Source of the DNA: Brachymonas wangyanguii
GTDB taxonomy: Bacteria; Pseudomonadota; Gammaproteobacteria; Burkholderiales; Burkholderiaceae_C
Assembly: GCF_045055315.1 (NCBI RefSeq)
Contig: NZ_CP173677.1
Coordinates: forward strand, 1,426,001 to 1,490,000
Length of the DNA: 64,000 nucleotides
Direction of reading: 5' to 3'
This document shows, piece by piece, positions 52,375 to 63,508 of this stretch. Every line of letters begins with the position of its first letter. The first letter of the stretch is position 1. The notes below the pieces were generated by a model. That model was not told the DNA's origin. It was given only the letters and a program-made list of their open reading frames with translations, and did no database searches. Position numbers and translations under genes: made by a program.

Positions 52375-53493
52375 TCAGGCCTGATGCCGCTGCGTCGGCG
52401 GCATCGGCCGGCGGAACAGGTGCCGGCTGACCCACTCGCGCAGCGTCAGATTGTGCAGGAAGACGCCACCCACCACGCCGATCACGCTGCCGACCACGAT
52501 ATCGATCAGGCGCGCCTGGATGATCACGTCTGGCGGCAGCTGCATGTTGGCGCCAGCCTCGGCCAGCAGGATCGTCAAGGGTGTGATGAAGATCACCGCC
52601 AGCCCGTAGTGGCGCACCACCAGCATCTCGATGATGAAGCTCAGCGTCGTCAGGATCAGGAACAGGCTCCAGGGATTCAGCTGCAACGTCAGCAACAGCC
52701 AAGTCAGCACCATGCCGGCAGCCGTCCCCAGGATGCGGTGCACCTGCTTGTTCCAGACCGCGCGCATGGTCACGTTCTGCATGATGGCGATGCAACTCAC
52801 CGGTGCCCAGTAGGCCGAGCGCAGGCCCATCAGTTCGGCTACCACCAACGCCAGGCCAACGAACACGGCAATCAGCACCGAGTCATAGACCACGTACTGG
52901 AAATCGTAATGGGGCGAAGGAGCTGGCTGCGGGGGTGGCAGGCGCGGCATCATCCACAAGCTGTAGAAAAAGGCCATCAGCAGCGCCAGCATGCTGCCCA
53001 TGAACACCAGGCCGACGCGCAAGGGAATCAGTTCCACGTTCACCGGCAGGTAGGCACCAATCGACGCCACCATGATGAAGAAGAAGCTGCCCGGTGGCGG
53101 CAGGCGGTAGAAACGCGTCACCATGCCGACCAGCAGCGTGAGAAAGGTCAGCACCACTGGCGTTGCCAGCGGATGCAGCGCGCTGCCCATTTGCGCCAGG
53201 CCAAAGCTGGCAGCCATGGCGAAGGCGCACACCATCAGCACCACCATGCGCTGCGCCAGTGGCAGGTTGGCGATATAGAGGAACACCAGGCCGCCGAGCG
53301 AGGACAGCACGCCGTACTGCACATGGCCGAACCAGGCCCCTACCGCCAGCGGCAGACCGCTGGCCAGCGCCGCCGCAAACGGCAGCTGCCAGGGACGGTC
53401 GCTGTGCTTGAAGTCGGTCAGGTGGTACCACTCGGTGCGCACCAGTTGGGACAGCCGTTGCCAGAAGGTCATGTCGTCAGGTTTGCCTAGCAT
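52375..53493 (-). CDS. FUSC family inner-membrane protein
   Basis: The 372-residue protein has two blocks of hydrophobic helices, a half-size layout of the FUSC (fusaric acid resistance, aromatic acid exporter-like) family. The first block runs from about residue 38 to 195 (PFAAALASGLPLAVGAWFGH onward). A Pro-rich cytoplasmic linker RLPPPQPAPSPHYD follows, and the second block covers about 215-350 and holds the family motif RSAYWAPVSCIAIMQNVTMR. It ends with a basic tail. Transport substrate is unknown. It is convergent with the ribonuclease gene and divergent from rpoD. Confidence 0.85.
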   Translation of the reverse strand: MLGKPDDMTFWQRLSQLVRTEWYHLTDFKHSDRPWQLPFAAALASGLPLAVGAWFGHVQYGVLSSLGGLVFLYIANLPLAQRMVVLMVCAFAMAASFGLAQMGSALHPLATPVVLTFLTLLVGMVTRFYRLPPPGSFFFIMVASIGAYLPVNVELIPLRVGLVFMGSMLALLMAFFYSLWMMPRLPPPQPAPSPHYDFQYVVYDSVLIAVFVGLALVVAELMGLRSAYWAPVSCIAIMQNVTMRAVWNKQVHRILGTAAGMVLTWLLLTLQLNPWSLFLILTTLSFIIEMLVVRHYGLAVIFITPLTILLAEAGANMQLPPDVIIQARLIDIVVGSVIGVVGGVFLHNLTLREWVSRHLFRRPMPPTQRHQA

Positions 53494-53531
53494 AGAAAGT
53501 CGGCGTTGTCAGCCTATTTGAGACTTTTATC

Positions 53532-53559
53532 TTGAATTTTTTCAGGGATTTTGTATAAT
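53532..53559 (+). promoter_or_regulatory. Likely rpoD promoter
   Basis: TTGAAT at 53532-53537 and a perfect TATAAT at 53554-53559 are 16 bases apart in an AT-rich island. Transcription would begin near 53566, giving an rpoD leader of about 300 bases. Confidence 0.7.
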
Positions 53560-53565
53560 ATAGGG

Positions 53566-53867
53566 ATTCGACACGGCAAGCGCGACAGCAGCACCTCCGA
53601 GCCCGGCCCACCGAGGGATATACACACCCCAACCGGCCACCTCCATCGCAAGGACTGTACTCCAAATGTTCGCCCTTCCCTCTTGCCAATGTCAACCCCG
53701 GTCACGCCGCCTGCAGCCAGGTCATGGATGTTCCGGGGTTGCTCTCCTTATGGCAAGTGTTTTCCTCTACTGGAAATCGGCTTTTCCGTTCCCATATGGC
53801 GAGCATGCGTCGCACCATGGCCTGCATGGTGCCTGCCCGGAACAGTTCAAAAGGAAGGGTTCAGCCT
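53566..53867 (+). other. Long rpoD 5' leader
   Basis: About 300 bases lie between the predicted start of transcription and the rpoD ATG. The region is open in one frame from 53724, but the encoded residues do not resemble any RpoD extension. No riboswitch class was recognised. AAAGGAAGGG, the rpoD ribosome site, lies at its end. Confidence 0.4.
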
Positions 53868-56326
<2,459 letters not shown>

Positions 56327-56327
<1 letters not shown>

Positions 56328-56860
56328 TGGCCAAGACCCTGTCCACCCGCGGCGTGCTCTGCGCAGCCGCGCTGTCCGCCCTGGCGCTGGCTGGCTGCAG
56401 CCAGAACGCCAGCAAGGCACCCGCTGCGGCGGCCAGTGCAGCGGCTGCTGCGCCGGCCTCCGCCTCCTCTTCCCTTTCCACCTCTTCTGATCCCAACAAG
56501 ATGAACCAGACCATCACCACGGCCAGCGGCCTGCAATACATCGACACCCAGATCGGCGACGGCGCTGAAGCCAAGCCCGGCCAACACGTGCTGGTGCACT
56601 ACACCGGCTGGCTCTATGAGAACGGCCAGCAAGGCACCAAGTTCGACTCCAGCCTGGACCGCGGCCAGCCGTTTGCCTTTGGCCTGGGCCAGGGCATGGT
56701 CATCAAGGGCTGGGACGAAGGCGTTGCCGGCATGAAGATCGGCGGCTCGCGCACGCTGATCATTCCGGCCGAGCTGGGCTACGGCAGCCGCGGAGCCGGT
56801 GGCGTGATCCCGCCGAACGCGACGCTGAAGTTTGACGTACAGCTGCTGGATCTGCGCTGA
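56327..56860 (+). CDS. FKBP-type peptidyl-prolyl isomerase lipoprotein
   Basis: The 177-residue protein has a lipoprotein signal peptide ending LALAGC (Cys 24), an Ala/Ser-rich linker to about residue 57, and one FKBP domain. The domain shows VLVHYTGWLYENGQQG, KFDSSLDRGQPFAFGLG, and MVIKGWDEGVAGMKIGG then SRTLIIPAELGYGSRG. It probably helps fold proteins in the periplasm while anchored to a membrane. Its start codon overlaps the rpoD stop, so it is translationally coupled to a sigma factor gene, with no obvious functional reason. A terminator follows. Confidence 0.93.
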
Positions 56861-56899
56861 TCCTGGTGGTGCTGCCTGGCGACAGGCTGCCGTTCCTGC

Positions 56900-56934
56900 A
56901 ACCCCGATGCAGCTTGTCTGCTCGGGGTTTTTTC
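56900..56934 (+). terminator. Terminator after rpoD-FKBP
   Basis: AACCCCGA and TCGGGGTT pair around a 13-base loop, followed by a run of T (TTTTTTC). Confidence 0.85.
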
Positions 56935-56951
56935 TTGCACAGGCTTCAGGT

Positions 56952-57077
56952 TCAGCGCCTGGCTGCTCCCAGCAGGTCTGCGCCACCATCGCGTTTCAGC
57001 ATTTCGTACACCACTGACAGGAACAGACTGCGGGTGTCTTCATTGCCTGCTCCACGCGTCTTGTACAGCTCATGACT
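56952..57077 (-). pseudogene. Unidentified C-terminal gene remnant
   Basis: Directly after the RhuM-Fic stop, and overlapping its last codons in another frame, the minus strand reads HELYKTRGAGNEDTRSLFLS then VVYEMLKRDGGADLL and GAARR before a TGA at 56952-56954. The composition looks like a genuine protein end, with balanced amphipathic helices, but no start lies in frame. I do not recognise the parent family. It is probably the tail of a gene of the former restriction-modification locus whose front was deleted. Confidence 0.35.
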
Positions 57078-58056
57078 GCGCCGGACCGGCAAGCATGTTC
57101 ATGATCAGCCGGATCAGGGTGTCCTTCTGCGCTGGATCAGACTCTGCGACCAGCAACGCCAACGCGGCCAGTCCAATATCATTGATCACCGGCTGACCTG
57201 CGGCATCCAGCAGACGGCCGTTGCGATGCAGGAAGTCGACGAACAGGTAGGCACCGCTACGCTTGTTGCCATCGGCAAATGGGTGATTCTTGATGACGAA
57301 GTACAGCAGGTGTGCCGCCTTGGCCTCGACACTGGGATAAGCAGGCTCGCCAAACACGCTCTGGTCCAGATTGCCCAGCAGAGCCGCCAGGCCATCGCTA
57401 CGCTCGCGGGCGAACAGCTCGGTGGCTTCGCCACGCGCCATCAGGCTGGCCTTGAGACCGGCAAGCGCCTTGCGGGCTTCTTCTACTGTCGGCAGTACGC
57501 CGCCGGTCTGCACCAAAGGGTCAGCCAGCAAGCCTTCGTCGTAGCGTTGCAGCAGCAGGAAAGTCTGTGCATAACGACTGACAATATCCGCCAGTCCACG
57601 TCCGGCATCCGCACCCAGCTCCGGGTTGCCCGCCAGCCTGCGCACCATATGCAGCGCTGCTTCCAGTTCTCGGGCATTGGTTTCGAAGCGCTGGTGATCG
57701 AGGGTGTAACCACGGGTCAGGTGTTCACGCAGCACGCGGGTGGCCCATTGGCGGAAGCGAGTCGCACGCGCGGAATTGACCCGGTAGCCGACTGAAATGA
57801 CGGCGTCCAGATTGAAATGTTCCAGGTTTCGGATAACCTGGCGCATCCCTTCGATTCGAACCATTTCCATTTTGGAAACAGTTGCCTCCCGCATCAGTTC
57901 GCCGCTGAGATAAATGTTTTTCAGGTGTTTGGAGATGGCAGCCTTCTGCACCGCGAAAAGGCTGGCCATCTGGTCCTGCGTCAACCAAAGGCTCTCTCCT
58001 TCCAGACGCACCTCAAGTTGTCCTGCCTCACCCTCGAAAATTACCATCTCGCTCAT
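57070..58056 (-). CDS. RhuM family protein fused to a Fic/Doc domain
   Basis: The 328-residue protein begins with a RhuM-type DNA-binding-like domain (WLTQDQMASLFAVQKAAISK, RFRQWATRVLREHLTRGYTL). It ends with a Fic/Doc domain whose core motif is HPFADGNKRSGAYLF (residues 258-272). The GNK form, instead of canonical GNG, is the Doc-like version, associated with kinase-type toxins. Such RhuM-Fic proteins commonly sit inside type I restriction-modification operons. Here the start overlaps a truncated hsdM relic by ATGA. The reading frame is intact. Its target and any antitoxin are unknown. Confidence 0.88.
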   Translation of the reverse strand: MSEMVIFEGEAGQLEVRLEGESLWLTQDQMASLFAVQKAAISKHLKNIYLSGELMREATVSKMEMVRIEGMRQVIRNLEHFNLDAVISVGYRVNSARATRFRQWATRVLREHLTRGYTLDHQRFETNARELEAALHMVRRLAGNPELGADAGRGLADIVSRYAQTFLLLQRYDEGLLADPLVQTGGVLPTVEEARKALAGLKASLMARGEATELFARERSDGLAALLGNLDQSVFGEPAYPSVEAKAAHLLYFVIKNHPFADGNKRSGAYLFVDFLHRNGRLLDAAGQPVINDIGLAALALLVAESDPAQKDTLIRLIMNMLAGPAQS

Positions 58057-58232
58057 GCCGTCACCTCACCCAACAGCACGGCAATGTCGGCCTCGGCCGT
58101 CCGCGTGCGGCCATCGATCAGGCCATTGACTGAACTGATAACGACAACGCTGGCCAGCGCGGATTGCTTGAAGTCGCCACGCACGGCATCTGCCACGCTC
58201 CAGATGAAGTCGGCAAGGTTTTGTTGGTTCAT
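58053..58232 (-). pseudogene. Truncated hsdM (type I methyltransferase) relic
   Basis: The 59-codon frame starts MNQQNLADFIWSVADAVRGD then FKQS, which is the highly conserved beginning of HsdM, the DNA-methylating subunit of type I restriction systems. Homologues continue with EYGKVILPFTVLRR and run for about 500 residues. Here the next residues are ALASVVVISSVNGLIDGRTR, TAEADIAVLLGEVTA and stop. The SAM-binding and NPPF catalytic motifs are gone. The tail may be the far C-terminus of hsdM joined by an internal deletion, but I could not confirm this. The stop overlaps the RhuM-Fic start. Confidence 0.7.
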
Positions 58233-58444
58233 GGTGTATGGCCTACAAGGTATTGCAGCGAGTATGCCACCGAAGGTGCTTGCCAGACCCCGGTTGCCCA
58301 GGCGTCGCGGGATGCGCCAGTCCTGCGCATTTTCATGCGCTCCATGTTCGCGCAATTCATGACCCCGTCCCCCACTCTCCATGAGGGGAATTCCCTGTAT
58401 CGACAAGCACTTGCCCGAGCACAACAGCAGCTTGCACCAGCGCT
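58233..58444. other. Intergenic region between the hsdM relic and the grpE promoter
   Basis: No gene is supported. An open frame on the plus strand (58164-58481) has no family resemblance and covers the grpE promoter. The region probably holds the old hsdM promoter on the minus strand, but no clear -35/-10 pair was identified. Confidence 0.3.
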
Positions 58445-58472
58445 CTTGAAATCCTCCGGCCCGCTCCCATTT
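58445..58472 (+). promoter_or_regulatory. Sigma-32 heat-shock promoter of grpE
   Basis: CTTGAAA at 58445-58451 is followed after 13 bases by TCCCATTT at 58465-58472, close to the sigma-32 consensus CTTGAAA / CCCCATNT. It lies 57 bases upstream of the grpE ATG. Confidence 0.75.
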
Positions 58473-58528
58473 GTAACCTGACGCGCAGCCCCGGCTGCCA
58501 CCCTGTTTTGACCTTTCGGACCCATCAC

Positions 58529-59065
58529 ATGACGACTACCCCTGACCATCAGCCCGACAACGTCCAGAACGACACCCCCGAAGCCACCATCGACGCTGCC
58601 CAGGCGGCTACCGACACCGCTGCGCTGCAGGCGCAGGTGCAGGAGCTGCAAGACCAGTACCTGCGTGCCCAGGCCGAAGTGCAGAACGCACGCCGCCGTG
58701 CCGACGACGAGGTGCAGAAGGCGCGCAAGTTCGGTATCGAGAGCTTTGCCGAAAGCCTGCTGCCGGTGCTGGACAGCCTGGAAGCCGCGCTGGCGATCCC
58801 GAACGGCACCGCCGAGCAGCTGCGTGAAGGCACAGATGCCACGCTGCGCCAGCTGCTGAGCGCGCTGGAGCGCAACAAGGTGATCGCGATTGCCCCGGCA
58901 CAGGGCGACAAGTTCAACCCCAACCACCATCAGGCCCTCAGCGTGGTCCCCGCCCCCGAAGGCGTGACGCTGGAGCCCAACAGCATCGTCAACGTGCTGC
59001 AAAAAGGCTACCTGATTGCCGACCGCGTGCTGCGTCCGGCGCTGGTGATGGTCAGCCCGAGCTGA
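58529..59065 (+). CDS. grpE: Nucleotide exchange factor GrpE
   Basis: GrpE releases ADP from DnaK. The 178-residue protein has an acidic, Asp/Ala-rich N-terminus, a long coiled-coil helix (TAALQAQVQELQDQYLRAQA, then EVQNARRRADDEVQKARKFG), and a compact C-terminal beta domain with NPNHHQALSVVP, GVTLEPNSIVNVLQKGY and RVLRPALVMVS. The ATG at 58529 is preferred to a TTG at 58508. It heads grpE-dnaK-dnaJ and has its own sigma-32 promoter. Confidence 0.96.
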   Translation: MTTTPDHQPDNVQNDTPEATIDAAQAATDTAALQAQVQELQDQYLRAQAEVQNARRRADDEVQKARKFGIESFAESLLPVLDSLEAALAIPNGTAEQLREGTDATLRQLLSALERNKVIAIAPAQGDKFNPNHHQALSVVPAPEGVTLEPNSIVNVLQKGYLIADRVLRPALVMVSPS

Positions 59066-59101
59066 TCGCCCTGCCGGAAGCGCAGCACATGCGACGCCGG
59101 C

Positions 59102-59129
59102 CTTGAAATTCTTTTCTGCAACCACATAT
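59102..59129 (+). promoter_or_regulatory. Sigma-32 heat-shock promoter of dnaK
   Basis: CTTGAAA at 59102-59108 and CCACATAT at 59122-59129 have the same 13-base spacing as the grpE promoter. It lies 80 bases upstream of dnaK, so dnaK can be expressed apart from grpE. Confidence 0.75.
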
Positions 59130-59208
59130 CTGAACCAAGCGGCAGCGCCGCAGCCCGGCATACACGGGACGGACGCTGCAAACACATTGCCTCAAGGAGC
59201 CATTCAAC

Positions 59209-61125
59209 ATGGGAAAAATCATCGGTATTGACCTGGGTACCACCAACTCTTGCGTTGCCATCATGGAAGGCAACACCACGCGCGTGATCGAGAACGCCGA
59301 AGGCGCGCGTACCACTCCGTCCATCGTCGCCTACCTGGAAGACGGCGAAGTACTGGTTGGCGCACCGGCCAAGCGCCAGGCTGTCACCAACCCCAAGAAC
59401 ACCCTGTTCGCGATCAAGCGCCTGATCGGCCGCAAGTTCACCGAGAAGGAAGTGCAGAAAGACATCGACATGATGCCTTTCTCCATCGTCGCGGCTGACA
59501 ACGGCGATGCCTGGGTGGATGCCCAGGGCAAGAAGCTGGCACCGCAACAGGTCAGCGCCGAAATCCTGCGCAAGATGAAGAAGACCGCCGAGGACTACCT
59601 GGGCGAGCCCGTAACCGAAGCCGTGATCACGGTGCCGGCCTACTTCAACGACAGCCAGCGCCAGGCCACCAAGGACGCTGGCCGCATCGCCGGCCTGGAC
59701 GTGAAGCGCATCATCAACGAGCCGACTGCTGCGGCCCTGGCCTTTGGCCTGGACAAGCAGGACAAGGCCGACCGCAAGATCGCTGTATATGACCTGGGCG
59801 GCGGTACCTTCGACGTCTCCATCATCGAGATTGCCGATGTTGACGGCGAGAAGCAGTTCGAAGTGCTGTCTACCAACGGCGACACCTTCCTGGGCGGCGA
59901 GGACTTCGACCAGCGCATCATCGACTACATCATCACCGAGTTCAAGAAGGAACAAGGCGTTGACCTGAGCAAGGACGTGCTGGCCCTGCAGCGCCTGAAG
60001 GAAGCTGCTGAAAAGGCCAAGATCGAGCTGTCCAGCACCACGGCTAGCGACATCAACCTGCCCTACATCACGGCCGATGCCTCCGGTCCCAAGCACCTGA
60101 ACATCAAGCTGACCCGCGCCAAGCTGGAAGCCTTGGTGGAAGACCTGGTCCAGCGCTCTATCGAGCCCTGCAAGATCGCCATGAAGGATGCCGGCCTGAG
60201 CGTGAACGAGATCTCCGACGTGATCCTGGTCGGCGGCATGACGCGCATGCCCAAGGTGCAGGACACGGTGAAGGAATTCTTCGGCAAGGAGCCGCGCAAG
60301 GACGTGAACCCGGATGAAGCCGTGGCCGTCGGTGCCGCGATCCAGGGCCAGGTGCTGAGCGGCGACCGCAAGGACGTGCTGCTGCTGGACGTGACCCCGC
60401 TGTCCCTGGGCATCGAGACCATGGGCAACGTCATGACCAAGATGATCCAGAAGAACACCACGATCCCGACCAAGTTCGCGCAGACCTTCTCGACCGCAGA
60501 AGACAACCAGCCTGCCGTGACCATCAAGGTCTACCAGGGTGAGCGTGAAGTGACTGCCGGCAACAAGCTGCTGGGCGAATTCAACCTGGAAGGCATTGCC
60601 CCGTCTCCGCGCGGCGTGCCGCAGATCGAGGTGACCTTCGACATCGACGCCAACGGCATCCTGCACGTGAGCGCCAAGGACAAGGGTACCGGCAAGGAAA
60701 ACAAGATCACCATCAAGGCCAACACCGGCCTGAGCGAGGACGAAATCCAGCAGATGGTGAAAGATGCCGAGCTGAACGCCGCCGAAGACCACAAGAAGGT
60801 CGAGCTGGTGCAGGCGCGCAACCAGGGCGATGCCATGGCGCACAGCGTCAAGAAGAGCATGACCGAGTACGGCGACAAGCTGGACGCTGGCGAGAAGGAC
60901 AAGATCGAATCCGCCATCAAGGATCTGGAAGAAGCCATCAAGGGCGACGACAAGGAAGCTATCGAGAGCAAGACCAATGCCCTGATGGAAGCCAGCCAGA
61001 AACTGGGCGAGAAGATCTACGCCGACCAGGCTGCCACCGCTGGTGCCGAAGCACCGGCCGGCAACGCTGGCGCTGCTGACGACGACGTGGTTGACGCCGA
61101 AGTCAAGGAAGTGAAGAAGGACTGA
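59209..61125 (+). CDS. dnaK: Chaperone DnaK (Hsp70)
   Basis: DnaK is the ATP-dependent Hsp70 chaperone. The 638-residue protein begins MGKIIGIDLGTTNSCVAIME. It has the Hsp70 signatures IAVYDLGGGTFDVSI near residue 192 and VILVGGMTRMPKVQ near residue 338, the interdomain linker DVLLLDVTPLSLGIET, and a substrate-binding domain followed by a helical lid. The C-terminus is Ala/Gly-rich and ends DAEVKEVKKD, a variant of the usual EEV-type tail. AAGGAGCC precedes the ATG. GrpE is 143 bases upstream and dnaJ 131 bases downstream. Confidence 0.98.
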   Translation: MGKIIGIDLGTTNSCVAIMEGNTTRVIENAEGARTTPSIVAYLEDGEVLVGAPAKRQAVTNPKNTLFAIKRLIGRKFTEKEVQKDIDMMPFSIVAADNGDAWVDAQGKKLAPQQVSAEILRKMKKTAEDYLGEPVTEAVITVPAYFNDSQRQATKDAGRIAGLDVKRIINEPTAAALAFGLDKQDKADRKIAVYDLGGGTFDVSIIEIADVDGEKQFEVLSTNGDTFLGGEDFDQRIIDYIITEFKKEQGVDLSKDVLALQRLKEAAEKAKIELSSTTASDINLPYITADASGPKHLNIKLTRAKLEALVEDLVQRSIEPCKIAMKDAGLSVNEISDVILVGGMTRMPKVQDTVKEFFGKEPRKDVNPDEAVAVGAAIQGQVLSGDRKDVLLLDVTPLSLGIETMGNVMTKMIQKNTTIPTKFAQTFSTAEDNQPAVTIKVYQGEREVTAGNKLLGEFNLEGIAPSPRGVPQIEVTFDIDANGILHVSAKDKGTGKENKITIKANTGLSEDEIQQMVKDAELNAAEDHKKVELVQARNQGDAMAHSVKKSMTEYGDKLDAGEKDKIESAIKDLEEAIKGDDKEAIESKTNALMEASQKLGEKIYADQAATAGAEAPAGNAGAADDDVVDAEVKEVKKD

Positions 61126-61179
61126 TCCGTCAGTTGCAGGGCAGTGCCGCCAGGCCCTGCCCTGCTGCCACGGACGTTG

Positions 61180-61211
61180 CGCCGCGCCCACCGTTTTCAG
61201 GTGACGCGGCG
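61180..61211 (+). other. Hairpin between dnaK and dnaJ
   Basis: CGCCGCG and CGCGGCG, with CACC and GGTG inside, form a stem around GTTTTCA. It is followed by TTTGTG, a weak tail. It could reduce read-through into dnaJ or act in RNA processing. Confidence 0.45.
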
Positions 61212-61256
61212 TTTGTGTTCCAGCCGGCTCCATGCGGCTGGTGAACAGGAATAGCC

Positions 61257-62387
<1,131 letters not shown>

Positions 62388-62405
62388 TACCGGTAGCTCC
62401 AAAGA

Positions 62406-62443
62406 CAAGGCCCTGCAGTGATCGCTGCAGGGCCTTGCTTTTG
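62406..62443 (+). terminator. Terminator after dnaJ
   Basis: CAAGGCCCTGCAG and CTGCAGGGCCTTG form a perfect 13-bp stem around TGATCG, followed by CTTTTGG. It is symmetric and may also end the convergent oxidoreductase transcript. Confidence 0.8.
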
Positions 62444-62460
62444 GTGGAATGCGTGGCTGA

Positions 62461-63420
62461 TCAGACGTTCAGCAGCGCATCGCGCGCCTGCACGTATTCG
62501 CGCTTGAGCTGGCTTACGTAATCGGCCACCGGCTGCACCTGCTTGACCGCGCCAATACCCTGGCCACAGCCCCAGATGTCCTTCCAGGCCTTGGCCGCAC
62601 CGCTGCCAAAATCCATCTTGCTCGGATCGGCTTCAGGCAGCTGCGCCGGGTCCAGGCCGGCAGCACGGATTGACGGGGCCAGGTAGTTGCCATGCACGCC
62701 GGTGAACAGGTTGGTGTAGACGATGTCGTCGGAGTTGCTGTCCACCACGCACTGCTTGTAGGCATCGCTGGCACGCGCTTCATCGGTAGCGATAAAGGGG
62801 CTGCCGATATAGGCAAAGTCGGCGCCCATGGCCTGCGCCGCCAGGATCGCGCCACCCGTCGCGATCGAGCCGCTCAGCGCCAGCGGGCCGTCAAACCACT
62901 GGCGCAGCTCCTGCACCAGCGCAAACGGGCTCTTCACGCCAGCGTGGCCGCCGGCTCCAGTGGCCACGGCGATCAGGCCATCGGCACCCTTCTCGATCGC
63001 CTTGCGCGCAAAGCGGTTGTTGATGACGTCGTGCATGACCACGCCGCCATAGCTGTGCGCGGCCTGGTTGATCTCTTCCACCGCGCCCAGGCTGGTGATG
63101 ATGATCGGCACCTTGTACTTGACGCACAGCGCCATGTCTTCCATCAGGCGTGCATTGCTCTTGTGCACGATCTGGTTGATGGCAAACGGCGCCGCCGGCG
63201 ACTCCGGATGCGCCGCATTGTGTGCATCCAGCGCCTCGGTGATCTCGGCCAGCCACTCGTCCAGCTGCGAGGCCGGGCGGGCGTTCAGCGCAGGCATGGA
63301 GCCGACGACGCCAGCCTTGCACTGCGCAATCACCATCTGCGGGTTGCTGATGATGAACATCGGCGAAGCGATGACCGGGAATTTCACGCGCGCCAGCGCG
63401 CCGGGGAGGGATCGGCCCAT
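62461..63420 (-). CDS. Nitronate monooxygenase / NAD(P)H-dependent flavin oxidoreductase family protein
   Basis: The 319-residue protein is an FMN TIM-barrel of the 2-nitropropane dioxygenase family. Features are FPVIASPMFIISNPQMVIAQ, VVGSMPALNARP, the catalytic-loop DGLIAVATGAGGHAG, and GSIATGGAILAAQAMGADFA followed by YIGSPFIATDEA. Members oxidise nitronates or act as quinone or enoyl-ACP reductases, so the substrate is uncertain. The ATG at 63420 follows CAGGAGAC. It lies 88 bases after selD on the same strand and may be cotranscribed with it. Confidence 0.88.
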   Translation of the reverse strand: MGRSLPGALARVKFPVIASPMFIISNPQMVIAQCKAGVVGSMPALNARPASQLDEWLAEITEALDAHNAAHPESPAAPFAINQIVHKSNARLMEDMALCVKYKVPIIITSLGAVEEINQAAHSYGGVVMHDVINNRFARKAIEKGADGLIAVATGAGGHAGVKSPFALVQELRQWFDGPLALSGSIATGGAILAAQAMGADFAYIGSPFIATDEARASDAYKQCVVDSNSDDIVYTNLFTGVHGNYLAPSIRAAGLDPAQLPEADPSKMDFGSGAAKAWKDIWGCGQGIGAVKQVQPVADYVSQLKREYVQARDALLNV

Positions 63421-63508
63421 GGTGTCTCCTGTTGCGTGGCAGTTCTGTGCTGCCGGTTCAGTTCGGGTTGACGGCCACCGCATGGGTGGCCGTTTCGGCA
63501 TCACGATA

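Noticed and set aside
58164..58481. A 105-codon plus frame upstream of grpE.
   Set aside because: It overlaps the hsdM relic and the grpE heat-shock promoter, and the product looks random.
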